Source: Zygnema cylindricum (lineage: Eukaryota > Streptophyta > Zygnematophyceae > Zygnematales > Zygnemataceae). Taken from it: a DNA stretch of 45,170 nucleotides. Position 1 is the first letter of the stretch; each line of letters opens with the position of its first letter. The notes beneath the pieces were generated by a model. The model saw only the letters and a list, made by a program, of their open reading frames with translations. It was not told the origin of the DNA and searched no databases. The position numbers and the translations under genes are program-made. This document shows, piece by piece, positions 28,976 to 39,380 of this stretch. The stretch spans positions 167,262-212,431 of the forward strand of contig JBBHKE010001274.1 in assembly GCA_037447655.1 (NCBI GenBank). Reading direction: 5' to 3'.

Positions 28976-30347
28976 CCGGCTTGTCCTCAAAAATCGACGG
29001 TGGTTATGTTCCGCGCGATTTCCTGAAACGTCGAGTTACATTTTTACTCGTGAGGCGTGGCTTAAATTCTTCAAAAATCTTGCGTCATCGAATCGAATTT
29101 AAGAAGCATTTGTCCTTTTGTGCGTAATGTAGAGGATTCTGTACTTAATAGCAATATCAAACATTTTATTGTTTTGAATAACTATATTTGATTTAGCAGT
29201 AAATGCCCATTTCATCTACAAGTATATTATAAAAAGCCACGAACAAGGGAAATGTTAACAAGGTAAAAAATCAAACATTTTCTCCACATGACCAATTATT
29301 CAATAAATAAGCGCTAATACATGTAAACAAAAGGATTTTACATGAAACAAATTCACTCATCTATGACACACGAAAAATGCATCAGGTTTTTTTGCCATAG
29401 TTAGATCGCTTTGATCCTTTTTTTTAATTAAGAGTTATCGATACGTTTGTATATTTTAATCGTCGTCAATTTTTTCTTTACTTTCACAATCTAGTTCACA
29501 AACTTTAAGCTAACCTTCTTTCCCTTCCACAAAACTGCGTCACGTCTCAAATGCAAAAACCTCATTTCGTTTCAAATATAAAATCAAAATTCCGTTTTAG
29601 CGCAAAAAAGTGTTCGGTTTTAATTATAATAACAACAATTTTGTTTAAAATGCAAGAAATTGTACTCAATTTGAAATGCAAAAACTACATCCGAAGATTT
29701 ACATTCAAAAATTGCATTCCGATTTAGTTGCAAAATTTAATTCCGGTTCAAATGTTGAACACGGATTGGCCCAACTATGACACACATTGAAAAAAAAAAG
29801 ACAACAAAATTGATACCCGATTCTGGGCGAAAATTGACGATAAATAAAAAAGAAAGTTCAAGCGGCAAAATTGAAAACCGCAATCAGGTCCCAAAAAATC
29901 AATCAAGCTGAGAATCTTAAACTATAAACTATTTTCTCCTACCAATTCAAAAACCAAAGGCAACATAGACATTGTAACATATTTTATACATAGATTTACA
30001 AATTTCAACATACAAACAGAGATTACAAGACATTAACCTCAAACAATGTTTAAATTTTATGCCATGTACATACAAAATTTTATTATTAATATGTTCTTAA
30101 TTTTGTACAGACTTTTACAATTAAACAAAAAACACCAATACTTTAAAAAATGCGGATTGCACTATAAATACAGAAAAAAACAAAACAGCTACGCTAAAAG
30201 AAGTCAAAAACAACATTCGAAAAAACTAAAGAGAATCGGTCACAAATGCTGCCGATTTCAGCCGCTATTGTGCTCCGAAAAACAGAAAAAACAAATGACA
30301 TTTACACATATTTTGTTTTCTATATACTTATTCTTTTTATTGATGTG
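28976..30347. other. AT-rich spacer downstream of transporter 2
   Basis: No gene supported. Between about 29540 and 29760 there is a loose, degenerate repetition of phrases like AAATGCAAAAACT and CATTCCGATTT. The open frame on the plus strand at 30046-30510 overlaps the 3' end of transporter 2 and is a shadow. Confidence 0.5.
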
Positions 30348-32200
30348 TCAACATTCTAGATCTAAAATAGTACGTTTTGGTCTACCCAACCAAACAAGTG
30401 GCAAACAAGAGAATAAAAAAATGGCCGAAATTGCAACCAAAGTTCTCGCCGACATTAAATTTATTAAACTCGCGGCTAAAAGGGGTCCCAACGCTCCTCC
30501 TAAAGTATAAGAAGTATTATATAAAGCGACAACAACAGTAAAGTTTTTAAAGCCCGTTTTTTCAAAAGCATCAACAATCGCGGGAAAACAAGGAGTCGAC
30601 GAAAAAGCAAGAGCCAAACCGAGAATCCCGATAAAAAAACATTGAAAAATTAACGAACAAAAAAAATTCCCACCAAAAAACAATATCGGAGAACTTAAAG
30701 CTTGAAAAAGAAGACCAAAAATGACAATAGCAGTCGAACCAAAACGATCGACGAAATTTTCGACTTTTGTGGTTCCATAAAAGAAAGTGATCGAAACCGT
30801 TCCGAAAATTAAACCGACTTCCGCCGTATTTTTTTTACAGGTCTCCGTGAGAAAAAAAGGGAGAAGAACTTCAATTGCCCCAAATTGAACGAAAGTCACA
30901 ACGGAAACGGTGAGCATAGAAAGGATAGTTCTGTTTTTACTAGCTTCCAAAAAGGCTTGCACTAAAGACTCTTCCGGAACACCTATTTCACTATCCCTTC
31001 CAGTTTCCGTTTCCGTCGAAGCTCCCATTTCGACTTTGGTTTTCATTTCTGTTTCCGTTTGAGTCAACGGTCGAGTTTCCACACTCGATTCACCTCCGTT
31101 TTCCGTTTTTTCTCCAATTTTTCTTTTCGAAACGAGTATTTTTTCAGAAAACATATTTTGTCTTTTGGTAAGGACCAAAAGTGCAAGAGTGAAAAATGTT
31201 GTCAAAATAGCAACAAGTAAAAAAGGCATCCATGTAGTAGTATAATGATATAATATAGCTCCCAAAAAAGGTCCCATAAGATAACCTAAAGAAGCAACTC
31301 CAAAAAGTATTCCAACAGTTTTTACGAGTCTATTTTCTCCACTCTCTCCCTCTTCCTCTTTTCCCCCAAAATTTTGATTTTCCCCATTTTCTCCATAATT
31401 TCCATTTTCTCGATTTTTCCCGCTTTTTTCGGTGTTTCCGTAGACTTGTTTTCCTTCCGGATTGTTATCCTTTTGTCCTTTGTGAAAGTTTCCCACGAGT
31501 GGCTCCTCCACACTGTCCTTCTCCTCTTTCTCTCTCTCTCCCCCCTCCAACTCCCTCCCCTCTTTCTCTCCCACTTCCACACTCATCTCCTCTCTCCCTC
31601 CCCCTCTCCCCTCCACTTCTTTTCCCTCCACCACTCTCGCCTCCAACTCCCTCCCCTCTCTCTCCCCTCCCTCCGAAATCACTTCCTCTCCCTCTCCGAG
31701 CTTCCTCCCCTTCAGCTCCCTCCCCTCCAACTCCCTCCCCTCCAACTCCTTCCCCTCCAACTCCTTCCCCTCTCCTCCTCCCCCCTCCGAAATCATCTCC
31801 TCCCTCTCCTCCCTCTCCTCCCTCTCCTCCCTCTCCTCCCTCTCCTCCCTCTCCCCCATTTTTTTCTGGTAGAGGTACGCCGCGAGAGAGAGACCGGCGG
31901 TCCACGCCATTTCCGTACACAATCCTTGGAGGAAAAAAGCGACACCCAAAAGGGGTAGAGAGAGAGGAAAAGCCAAAAGGAGGGAAGCGATGACAGTGGA
32001 GGAGAGAGAGAGAAGGATAACATTCCTCGGACCGAATAAAGAGACGATAAATCCCGCGGGGAAGGCGAGAAGGATGGCGGTGGCTCCTCGGAGGACGAGG
32101 AGAGAGGTAGTGAGAGACTGGGAGGAGTGGAAGAGGAGGGAGAGGGAGGGAAGGAGAGGAGCGACCATGCCACTAGAGAGAGTGTCGATAAAGACAGCCA
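30348..32200 (-). CDS. MFS transporter 2, exon 2 (648-residue protein with exon 1)
   Basis: Paralogue of transporter 1, same strand and exon structure. It reads VAVFIDTLSSGMVAPLLP for the first helix, GFIVSLFGPRN for the motif A loop, then the glycine-rich helices FGVASLGYLMGPFLGAILY and LYNTSYTLGGALGPLLAAS. The first cytosolic loop is expanded to roughly 190 residues by glutamate/arginine/glycine-rich repeats; in transporter 1 it is about 50. The second loop holds a diverged threonine-glutamate stretch. The upstream open frame continues into a serine/proline/leucine-rich region, but that is intron: CTTTTCAG precedes TGGC at 32200, the phase fits exon 1, and the added residues have no counterpart in transporter 1. 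Substrate unknown; probably a proton-coupled exporter of the DHA1/vesicular amine type. Confidence 0.87.
31535..31860 (-). repeat. Purine-rich coding minisatellites in transporter 2
   Basis: The coding strand is almost entirely A and G over this stretch. It holds a 9-bp unit repeated about six times (31798-31853, giving Arg-Glu-Glu), a 15-bp unit repeated four times (about 31712-31772, giving Glu-Leu-Glu-Gly-Lys/Arg), and diverged forms of both further on. Periods are multiples of three, so the loop can grow or shrink in frame. Confidence 0.85.
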
Positions 32201-32910
32201 CTGAAAAGAGGGAAAGGAGAGGGAGAGGGAAGAGAGAGGGAGAGGGGAGGGAGAGGGGAGGGGAGAGAGAGGGGAGGGAGAGGGAAGGGGGAGGGAGAGG
32301 GAGGGAGAGGGACGGAGGAGGAGAGGGAAGGGGGAAGGGAGAGAGAGGGGAGAGAGAGGGAAGGGGGAGGAGAGGGAAGGGGGAGTGGAGAGAGAGGGGA
32401 GGGAGAGGGAGGGAGAGGGAGGGAGAGGAAGGGAGGGAGGAAGGAAGGAGGGAGGCGGGAGGGAGGGAGGGAGAGCCATTTGCTAGAAAATACAAATTCT
32501 TTGGAAGCAATCAATTTTATGATCCACACTATACCAATTTTACATAAAGGCAAGAGAAAATTTAAGCTAAAAGTAAAAAAAAAAGAAACAAATTGTGGTT
32601 ACAAACAAAAAAAATAAAGAAAGAAAATAAAAATAAAGAAAGAAAACAACAAATCATTAAAGAAAAAGAAAAATTAAAGGACAATTGCTCTGCAATTGCT
32701 ATAAATTGACAGTGCTCAATCTGAAAAAAAAAAACAATTTTGAATTGGATAATTAATCACATGAAAAGAAGAAAAAAAAAAAAAAAAGGAAACATAAAAC
32801 AACAAGTTGTGAAAAAATAACAAAAAACACTCACCATTAAAAAAAAAAAAAAAAAAAAAGTACAAAAAGAAAAAAAAAAAAAAAAAAAAACCTAAAAATC
32901 TAATCCCTAC
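32201..32910 (-). other. Intron 1 of transporter 2, with a 270-base CT-rich 3' tract
   Basis: 710 bp, canonical GT-AG (CAG/GTAGGG donor, TTTTCAG acceptor). On the coding strand the last 275 bases before the acceptor (32203-32477) are nearly all C and T, in repeats of CTCTCCCTC type. Beyond it are long A runs, T on the coding strand (32840-32890). Together with the purine-rich coding repeats, the strand composition switches from pyrimidine to purine across the exon boundary. Confidence 0.82.
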
Positions 32911-33004
32911 CTGCCGCAAAATATTCCAGTAACCACCCTTCATCGCCGTCAGCCAACCAGATTTTGACACGTGTCAATTTGTCGTATACTACTCCCGCCG
33001 CCAT
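32911..33004 (-). CDS. MFS transporter 2, exon 1
   Basis: 94 nt from an ATG at 33002-33004: MAAGVVYDKL, TRVKIW, LADGDEGWLLEYFAA plus one base, followed by the donor GTAGGG. Length, phase and several residues match exon 1 of transporter 1. Joining to exon 2 gives ...EYFAA then VAVFIDTLSS, a continuous first membrane helix. Confidence 0.8.
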
Positions 33005-33493
33005 ATCCAAAAATTGAACTATTTCTGGCTCTCTCTTTCCTCTTTCCCTCTCTAATTTTTGAAAAACAAAACAATATTCCCTTTAAGAATGGTACTAATA
33101 CTTTTTTAACAATAGTACAACTGTACTTTTGATTCCTCCACAGTTCGGCGAGTTCCCACTGTGATAAATTTGTCGTATTTTTTGAGCTTTTAGAGAGGGA
33201 AAGGAGAGACGGGGATTCCTCGACAACATCGTCATTTCGTACGGTAACATAATAGATCCGTACGATTTAAAGTACAGTACTTCTCTTTGACAGTTCTGTA
33301 TGACGGGATTGTAAACGCCATAACGGACTCGTGGTCGGAAACGGTTTCGGAAACGAGGTTCGGAAACGAGGTTCAGAAACGAGGTTCGGATGTTTCTAAA
33401 AGAATAAGGTAAGAAGCACCGAACACTCCAAAATTTTGTCTTTTTCGTTATTTTGTCTTTTTATGCTAACCTCCGAGTTTCGACTATATAGTA
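33005..33493. other. Upstream region of transporter 2
   Basis: Probable promoter region of the minus-strand gene; no clear core element. A 13-bp unit CGGAAACGAGGTT occurs three times in tandem at about 33348-33389. No coding region seen. Confidence 0.5.
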
Positions 33494-33994
33494 CACCGCG
33501 CATCGTAATTAGAGTAAATTACTCTAATTCGGTCGCTCGAAATTTCGACTCTATCACATGAAATAGAGTAAACGATTCTATTTTTTTCATTATTCTATTT
33601 AAGGTAAAGTTTAATTAGCGTTTTTAATTCTATTATAGGTTCGTTTTAAATGGTGTGGAGTACGGACGGTGTCAGACTGTGCAAAATTGTACTTTATTAA
33701 GTAAAAAAGTACAAATAATGATTAAATACAGGCCGTTATCATGTATATGCGTTATAACAAACCGTGTAGTGCAAACGTCATAGTGACGATAAACTGTATG
33801 TTTTGCCAAATTTTGTACGGATACCTTATTTACAGTAGAGGATATTAGCGTGCCAAATTAGAGTACTTGAATAAATTAGAGTAAACTTCATAGTTAAAAA
33901 GGCTCTATCACATAAATTAGCGTTAATTACTCTAATTGTTTTTTTCAGTTTTTGTACTCTAATTTTTTCATTACTCTAATTACGATTCGCGGTG
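33494..33994. mobile_element. TA-flanked MITE (family M2), copy 2
   Basis: Left end CACCGCGCATCGTAATTAGA and right end TCTAATTACGATTCGCGGTG form inverted repeats with one or two mismatches; TA at 33492-33493 and 33995-33996. 501 bp, no coding capacity. The terminal CACCG matches the other M2 copies while the next bases differ, so M2 has subfamilies. Confidence 0.82.
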
Positions 33995-34026
33995 TACTGT
34001 ACTGTACTGTACTTTAGCTGTAGCTG

Positions 34027-34073
34027 TCGGCCCGGTTCGGTTCGGTTCGGTTCGGCTCGGTTCGGTTCGGCAT
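34027..34073. repeat. GGTTC pentanucleotide microsatellite
   Basis: About nine near-perfect GGTTC units on the plus strand. Confidence 0.88.
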
Positions 34074-34674
34074 TGCTCATTTTGGGGCACACCGAACCAC
34101 ATGGTTTTAAACCGAGTATCGAAGAATTCCGAGCCAAATCGCACCGTTGGTTTTCTACGGTTTGAATCACCGAGCTGCTAAACCGTTCATTTACCTTAAT
34201 AATTAAATATTCTCCTACGGTACGGTATTAGCTTTTATTGGCCCTAATTTGCTCGTCGTACTTTTGGCTCGATGACCCGTTTGGCGGGTCCATCGCAGGG
34301 CCGGATCATTATTTTGGCCATTCGTAATGAGCCACGTGGCCCTTGCAAAACAAAAAAGAAACAAGAACAAAAATATGTGAAAAAATATATGTTTCCAGCT
34401 ATTTTAGTGTTTCTAACTTTCTACGCATAAAAAAAATGTTTTTGGGGGATCAACTCCCGAATTGGACGAATCAATTTCCTTTTTGCGACGGATGAGACGC
34501 TTCCTAGAAAACGGGCAGTTTTTATGTATCCCTTTTTTTCGTTTCTCTGCAGAAATTACACGTGTAACGAAATAATAAGTCCGGCGGATTTCCGGCGGCT
34601 GTGCAAAACATTGATCTTTTCTTGGTCTATTCATTTATGTGAGCCAATAGATTAGGGTTTAGCAACCTCTATTC

Positions 34675-35016
34675 CATAGTTCAAAAGTAGGTGAAAGTAC
34701 ACCCATACAATATGCCTATTGTATGCAAAAAATACAATATACCCTTAAGACCCATATTGTATTGGCCGCAAAATGAAATAAAATAGTAACAGGGTTGAGT
34801 TGCACATGGATCGATAGAGAATTAAAAACAAACGGACAAAAAAATATTTTTCTGTGAGTTTTGAGGTATTTTTTATTTAAACCGTCAGATTCGGACGATC
34901 GGACGGTCGCTGATCAAAGAGCGACTTAAGACGATCACATGAAAAGCCCATAACACAACTTACGATGAAGGCGCCGACAAAGGACCTACAATAGAAACGC
35001 CTACTTTTGAACTATG
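34675..35016. mobile_element. Complete hAT-type MITE (family M1), reference copy
   Basis: 342 bp. Starts CATAGTTCAAAAGTAGG and ends with its reverse complement CCTACTTTTGAACTATG. Flanked by a perfect 8-bp duplication CTCTATTC (34667-34674 and 35017-35024). One half holds CCCATACAATATGCCTATTG and the other GATCGGACGGTCGC and GATCACATGAAAAGCCCATA. No coding capacity. The 8-bp duplication places it with hAT. Confidence 0.93.
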
Positions 35017-35024
35017 CTCTATTC

Positions 35025-36207
35025 TGTATTATGAGCTTTACTTTTTTCCGTACGTGACGAATTATACGTAACAAACGCATTGAACCTTTTGATCAAATCG
35101 CAAAAAATCGTTAATGAATTTCCTTCCGTACTATTCCGTACATAAAAAAACAAAAAACTATTACATATAACGCAGTTTGCAAGTTTTTCCCGTAAAAAAA
35201 TAAATTGTTAAAAAATTTATCACAATATATTTGGTTAACGGAATGACTTTACCAAATGGTAGTCCTATCGTTCTCATTAGCATTTGCTCAGCAGATAACG
35301 TATCCGAGTTCGAATGCTACGAAGATAGCATTTTTAGCAATTTCGTCTCTGATCCATGGCGTCTTCTTTCAAAAAGAATTGAAGAAGACGCCCGTACAAA
35401 TTTCAATCTGAACGCGCGGAATTATTGTGACGTTCAACGTCTCTTTTCGAAAATGTCCGTACATTTTTTATTATATAACGTACAGCTTCCGTGGTATTTC
35501 TGTTCAGTTCACTGAACAGAAAGTACCAATAAGTGCGACGCATATTTCCCGTTAATTCCGTAATATCCGTAAAAAAATGTACAGTTACAGTAATTAATTT
35601 ATAGGTTCCCGTAAAATTCCAGTTTCAGTTTACAGTACACGTTTTTTTACGATTTTTTCAAAAGTCACGAATTATACGTTAGGAAAAAATCGCGCCATTT
35701 GAACAACTATTCTTTTTTGTACGCCTTTCTTTATTTTTTATATTTTTTGTATACTAAATTCATTAGCTGTATATGTGTACTTTTGACCGTCATTCGTAAC
35801 TGTTAAATTCGGGTTCAGCCAGAACCGAACAAAACCTTTATAAACCGGTTCGTAAAAGACAAACTGAACCGGCAAAAAACAGGTTTGGTATCCGGCCGGG
35901 GACTGTGGTTCCGAAACGAAAAAATAAAAAAATGTTCGCTGCTACGTGAAGCTTCCGTACGGCACGCTTGAAGGAAAAGCAAATGCGACAAAACAAATAT
36001 CTTGTGGGCCGTTGTGCAGAGAGGATTAAACAGGTGTGTTGTGCAGTCGTTTGAACAGTTTAAACATGTTTTGACATGTGCACTTCTGAACTTTGGGGAG
36101 AAATCACTCGAATCAGAATAAGGACAAGGAAACATATTCTTGCATATGTGTTTGTACGAATCTGATTAATGTACATGACCTGTACGGTGGGTACCAATGA
36201 TATACTA
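35025..36207. other. Spacer with an inverted dispersed repeat, no gene seen
   Basis: About 35053-35195 is the inverted counterpart of 21772-21904. 35640-35700 repeats part of the same motif (TACGATTTTTTCAAAAGTCACG). A 94-codon open frame at 35231-35515 has no recognisable domain. GTACGG/CCGTAC words are frequent. Confidence 0.5.
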
Positions 36208-36741
36208 CACCGCCAATCGTTATTAGCGTGTAAGTTTTTTTAGCGTATAAAAATAATTACCGTGGTGTAAGCTATTTAAGAATTTGAAAATTTTGGAAAA
36301 AATCATACATTCTAATTGTTTGGTTATGGTAATTTGGATCTTTGAAAAAAAAAATGTCGGTCGCAAACATGCTTACACTACTATATGTCTCCGTACAAAA
36401 TCTGACAAATCGTACACAAATCGTACATTCACACAGTCGAAACGCGGCTGTCGGACGAATATGTGCGAGCGGGGATTTTTACGACCTGGTTTTTTTTCCT
36501 TTTTAGAACGCACATTCTCATGCGTCCACGGTTACTAAAACTAATTTATTGTACTTTTAACTTAAAAAGGTACATTTATGTACGGTCTGACACTGACCAT
36601 ACACCACTCTATTTAAGAGACAACGTACTGAAAATAACCCTAAATAGAATAAAGAAAAAAATAGAATGAACTAATGGAGAATAATAATAAAAAAAAACAA
36701 TACGGAATTAGCGTACACAACGCTAATAACGATTGGCGGTG
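36208..36741. mobile_element. TA-flanked MITE (family M2), copy 3
   Basis: Left end CACCGCCAATCGTTATTAGC and right end GCTAATAACGATTGGCGGTG are perfect inverted repeats; TA on both outer sides (36206-36207, 36742-36743). 534 bp. Internal sequence is AT-rich with no clear gene. Confidence 0.87.
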
Positions 36742-36789
36742 TAGCGCCGACATTTAGTTAAAGCATGCTATTAGTGTAGCTGTTTAACT

Positions 36790-37244
36790 CATAGTTCAAA
36801 AGTAGGCGTTTCTATTGTAGGCCTTTTGTAGGCGCCTTTATCGTAAGTTGTGCTATGGGCTTTTCATATGATCTTCTTAAATCGCTACTTTGATCCGCGA
36901 CCGTCTGATCATCCAGATCCGACGATAATCCTATCGTAAGTTGTGTTATGGGCTTTTCATGTGATCTTCTTTTATCGCTTCTTTTATCAGAGACCGTCCG
37001 ATCGTCCGAATCTGACGGTTGAAAGAAAAAATACCTCAAAAATCACAGATTTTTTTTTTGTCTGAATGTTTTTCAAAATTTGGACATGACGTTTAATTCT
37101 CTATCGATCGATGTGCAACTCAACCCCGTTACTATCTTTTTTTCATTTTGCGACCAATACAATATGGGTCTTAAGGTCATATTGTATGTTTTGCGTACAA
37201 TAGGCATATTGTATGGGCCTACTTTCACCTACTTTTGAACTATG
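36790..37244. mobile_element. hAT-type MITE (family M1) with internal duplication
   Basis: 455 bp, in opposite orientation to the copy at 34675. Starts CATAGTTCAAAAGTAGG, ends CTACTTTTGAACTATG, flanked by a perfect 8-bp duplication GTTTAACT (36782-36789 and 37245-37252). The block with GGGCTTTTCATATGATCTTC occurs twice in tandem, about 105 bp apart, which explains the greater length. Confidence 0.92.
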
Positions 37245-37382
37245 GTTTAACTACCAAACGTATATACAATAAAATACTTGTTGTAGGCTCCCAGTTCCAC
37301 GGCGATGTGAGGCTCTCATAATTTGCCACGTGGAGTTTAACTTATAATAGTGGACCACGTGAAAGCATACAAGGGTATTTTG

Positions 37383-38516
37383 CATAGTTCAAAAGTAGGT
37401 GAAAGTAGGCCCATACAATATGCCTATTGTACGCAAAACATACAATATGGCCTTAAGACCCATATTGTATTTGTCGCAAAATGGAAAATAATAGTAGCAG
37501 GGCTGAATTGCACATGGATCGATAAAGAATTAAACGTCATGTCTAAATTTTGAAAAACATTCAAACAAAAAAAAAATTGTGAGTTTTGAGGTATTTTTTA
37601 TTTGAACCGTTAGATGTGGACGATCGGACGGTCGTTGATCAAAGTAGAGATATAAAAAGATCACATGAAAAGCCCATAACACAACTTACGATAGGACTTT
37701 CGCCCGCGTTTTTTTTGTTTCTTGATATTTTCCCCGCGGAATGTCATCCTACGCCATGTCATTTCGCTACAAAAATTCGCCCGGCGGCGTGCGCTGTACT
37801 ATGATGATGTTAGGATTGCAATGTGGGATTTTGTCGATGTTGGTTCGTTTTTAGTTTGAGTTGGTTTTGTCGCGCGTCACGTCGCGCATTATATTTCGTT
37901 TCATTAATACTTTTGAGTTTCAACAGTTTGGTCTATTTCGTTTGTGTACGGGACTTCTAGTACTTTTGGTTCGTGCGTAGTACTTATAGCAGTCTCGTTT
38001 CGCGTAGGTTAAGTTGTACTTTAAGTATTGTACTTCTAGATGTTTCGTTTCGAGAATTCTCAATTTGCGTCGTACTCTATTTTGCGTCCAAGTACATGTG
38101 ACGCTTCTAGAATTATATTTATGGATGTAACCTGGCGACTAAGTTAAAATGTCAGCCAGTGAGGGAACTACTAAGGATAAATTAAGGAGAAATTATTGTA
38201 GAGTTAATGTATGCGAATTAATTTGAATTTCCTCTTATGAATTATGTAATGCCTCTATCTATGTTCATGCGAATTTAATGTATGTGAGCTGGTTGATAAT
38301 TGATTTAAGTTAAATTCGCTTCCGCAATGTGTATTTTTTCAATTTTCTGCGCATTCCGATTGAGTCTCGATCTTTTCAGATGATATGTCATTCGTACGTT
38401 CGTACAAGAGTGTGCACAACGCCACACATACACTATGCCTACTCTACGCGAGTTTTGTGCCAAGTTTTGTGCGCCTACCAAAGGCCTACCATAAAAACGC
38501 CTACTTTTGAACTATG
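37383..38516. mobile_element. Large M1 element with a foreign internal segment
   Basis: 1134 bp. Starts CATAGTTCAAAAGTAGG, ends CTACTTTTGAACTATG, flanked by a perfect 8-bp duplication GTATTTTG (37375-37382 and 38517-38524). The left 320 bp match M1; from about 37700 to 38465 the sequence is unrelated to other M1 copies. Either a further element is nested here, or host sequence was captured. No long open frame lies in the insert. Confidence 0.85.
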
Positions 38517-38560
38517 GTATTTTGAGATGTTTCCCACAAATCTTTAGACACAGTACAGTA

Positions 38561-38606
38561 CACCGTGTATCGCTATTAGGGTTAACCCTCATAGTGATAC
38601 ACAGTG
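38561..38606. mobile_element. Minimal 46-bp palindromic M2 element
   Basis: CACCGTGTATCGCTATTAGG is followed directly by TTAACCC and an imperfect reverse complement ending ACACAGTG, with TA on both sides (38559-38560 and 38607-38608). It consists of little more than the two inverted repeats of family M2, so it is probably an internal-deletion derivative. Confidence 0.7.
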
Positions 38607-38625
38607 TACAATACTGTAGCTGTTC

Positions 38626-39372
38626 CAGAGGTCGCAAACGGTCAACCGAAACCGTGACCGACCGTTAACCGACCGCCCGCACCAGATCCGGAACGGATTC
38701 GGTTGCCAAATTTTGGGGGTCGGGCGGTTACGGTCGGTTGATTCACCAAAAAAAAAAAAAAACGGTCGGTTACGGTCGGTCAACCAAAAAACCAAAAAAA
38801 ATGAAAATTTTGTACTGTCCCTATTATCCAATATTCTTGTACTTTGTACTCTTTGGCATCGTGGAAGTACGTGACATCATGATTAGCGTCGCAAATCTGA
38901 CACGGTACTGTAGTAAGCTATTTATTTCGCAAATCAAAGGGAACGCGGCAAAGCGTCGCAAATCTGACAACACTATTTATTTCGAAAATCTTAGGGAACG
39001 CGACAAAGCGTCGCAAATCTGACACAATAGTACACTATTCATTTCGCAAATCTTAGGCAACGCGACAAAGCGTCGCAAATGTGACACAATAGTACACTAT
39101 TCATTTCGCAAATCTTAGGGAACGCGACAAATCGTAATTATTGGCTTATTCCGTCGTACATTGATTAATTTTGTACTTTTTCGGTTACGGGCGGGCACGG
39201 TTAGTCGCGAAAAATCAAGATTCGGTTATTTTTTTTTTTCGTAAAGACGGTCGGTTAACGGTTAACAATTTTGAAGCGCGACAAAACTCGGTCGGGCGTC
39301 GGTTACTCAGATTTTGAAAAAAAAAAAACGGTCGGTTTCGGGTATATTTTTTTTTGACTTTTGCGACCTCTG
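38626..39372. mobile_element. hAT-type element (family M3) with CAGAGGTCGCAA ends
   Basis: Starts CAGAGGTCGCAA and ends TTGCGACCTCTG (with one or two extra bases near the second end), flanked by a perfect 8-bp duplication AGCTGTTC (38618-38625 and 39373-39380). The subterminal parts repeat GGTCGGTTACGGTCGG-type words. Internally there are about four tandem copies of a roughly 60-bp unit (38887-39135). The CAGAGG start and 8-bp duplication are typical of hAT. No transposase. Confidence 0.88.
38887..39135. repeat. Tandem repeat, about 60-bp unit, inside the M3 element
   Basis: Four copies of a unit containing GCGTCGCAAATCTGAC, TTTATTTCGCAAATC and GGGAACGCGACAAA. Later copies differ from each other by only a few bases, the first is more diverged. 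Confidence 0.85.
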
Positions 39373-39380
39373 AGCTGTTC

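Noticed and set aside
32201-32510. Serine/proline/leucine-rich N-terminus of the 720-codon frame of transporter 2
   Set aside because: It is the CT-rich intron tract read in frame. An acceptor at 32201-32202 and the matching 94-nt exon 1 give a better start.
31374-32547. Several long plus- and minus-strand frames opposite transporter 2
   Set aside because: Low-complexity readings of purine/pyrimidine tracts in other frames.
35231-35515. 94-codon plus-strand frame
   Set aside because: No recognisable domain, lies between copies of a dispersed repeat; noted in the spacer entry only.
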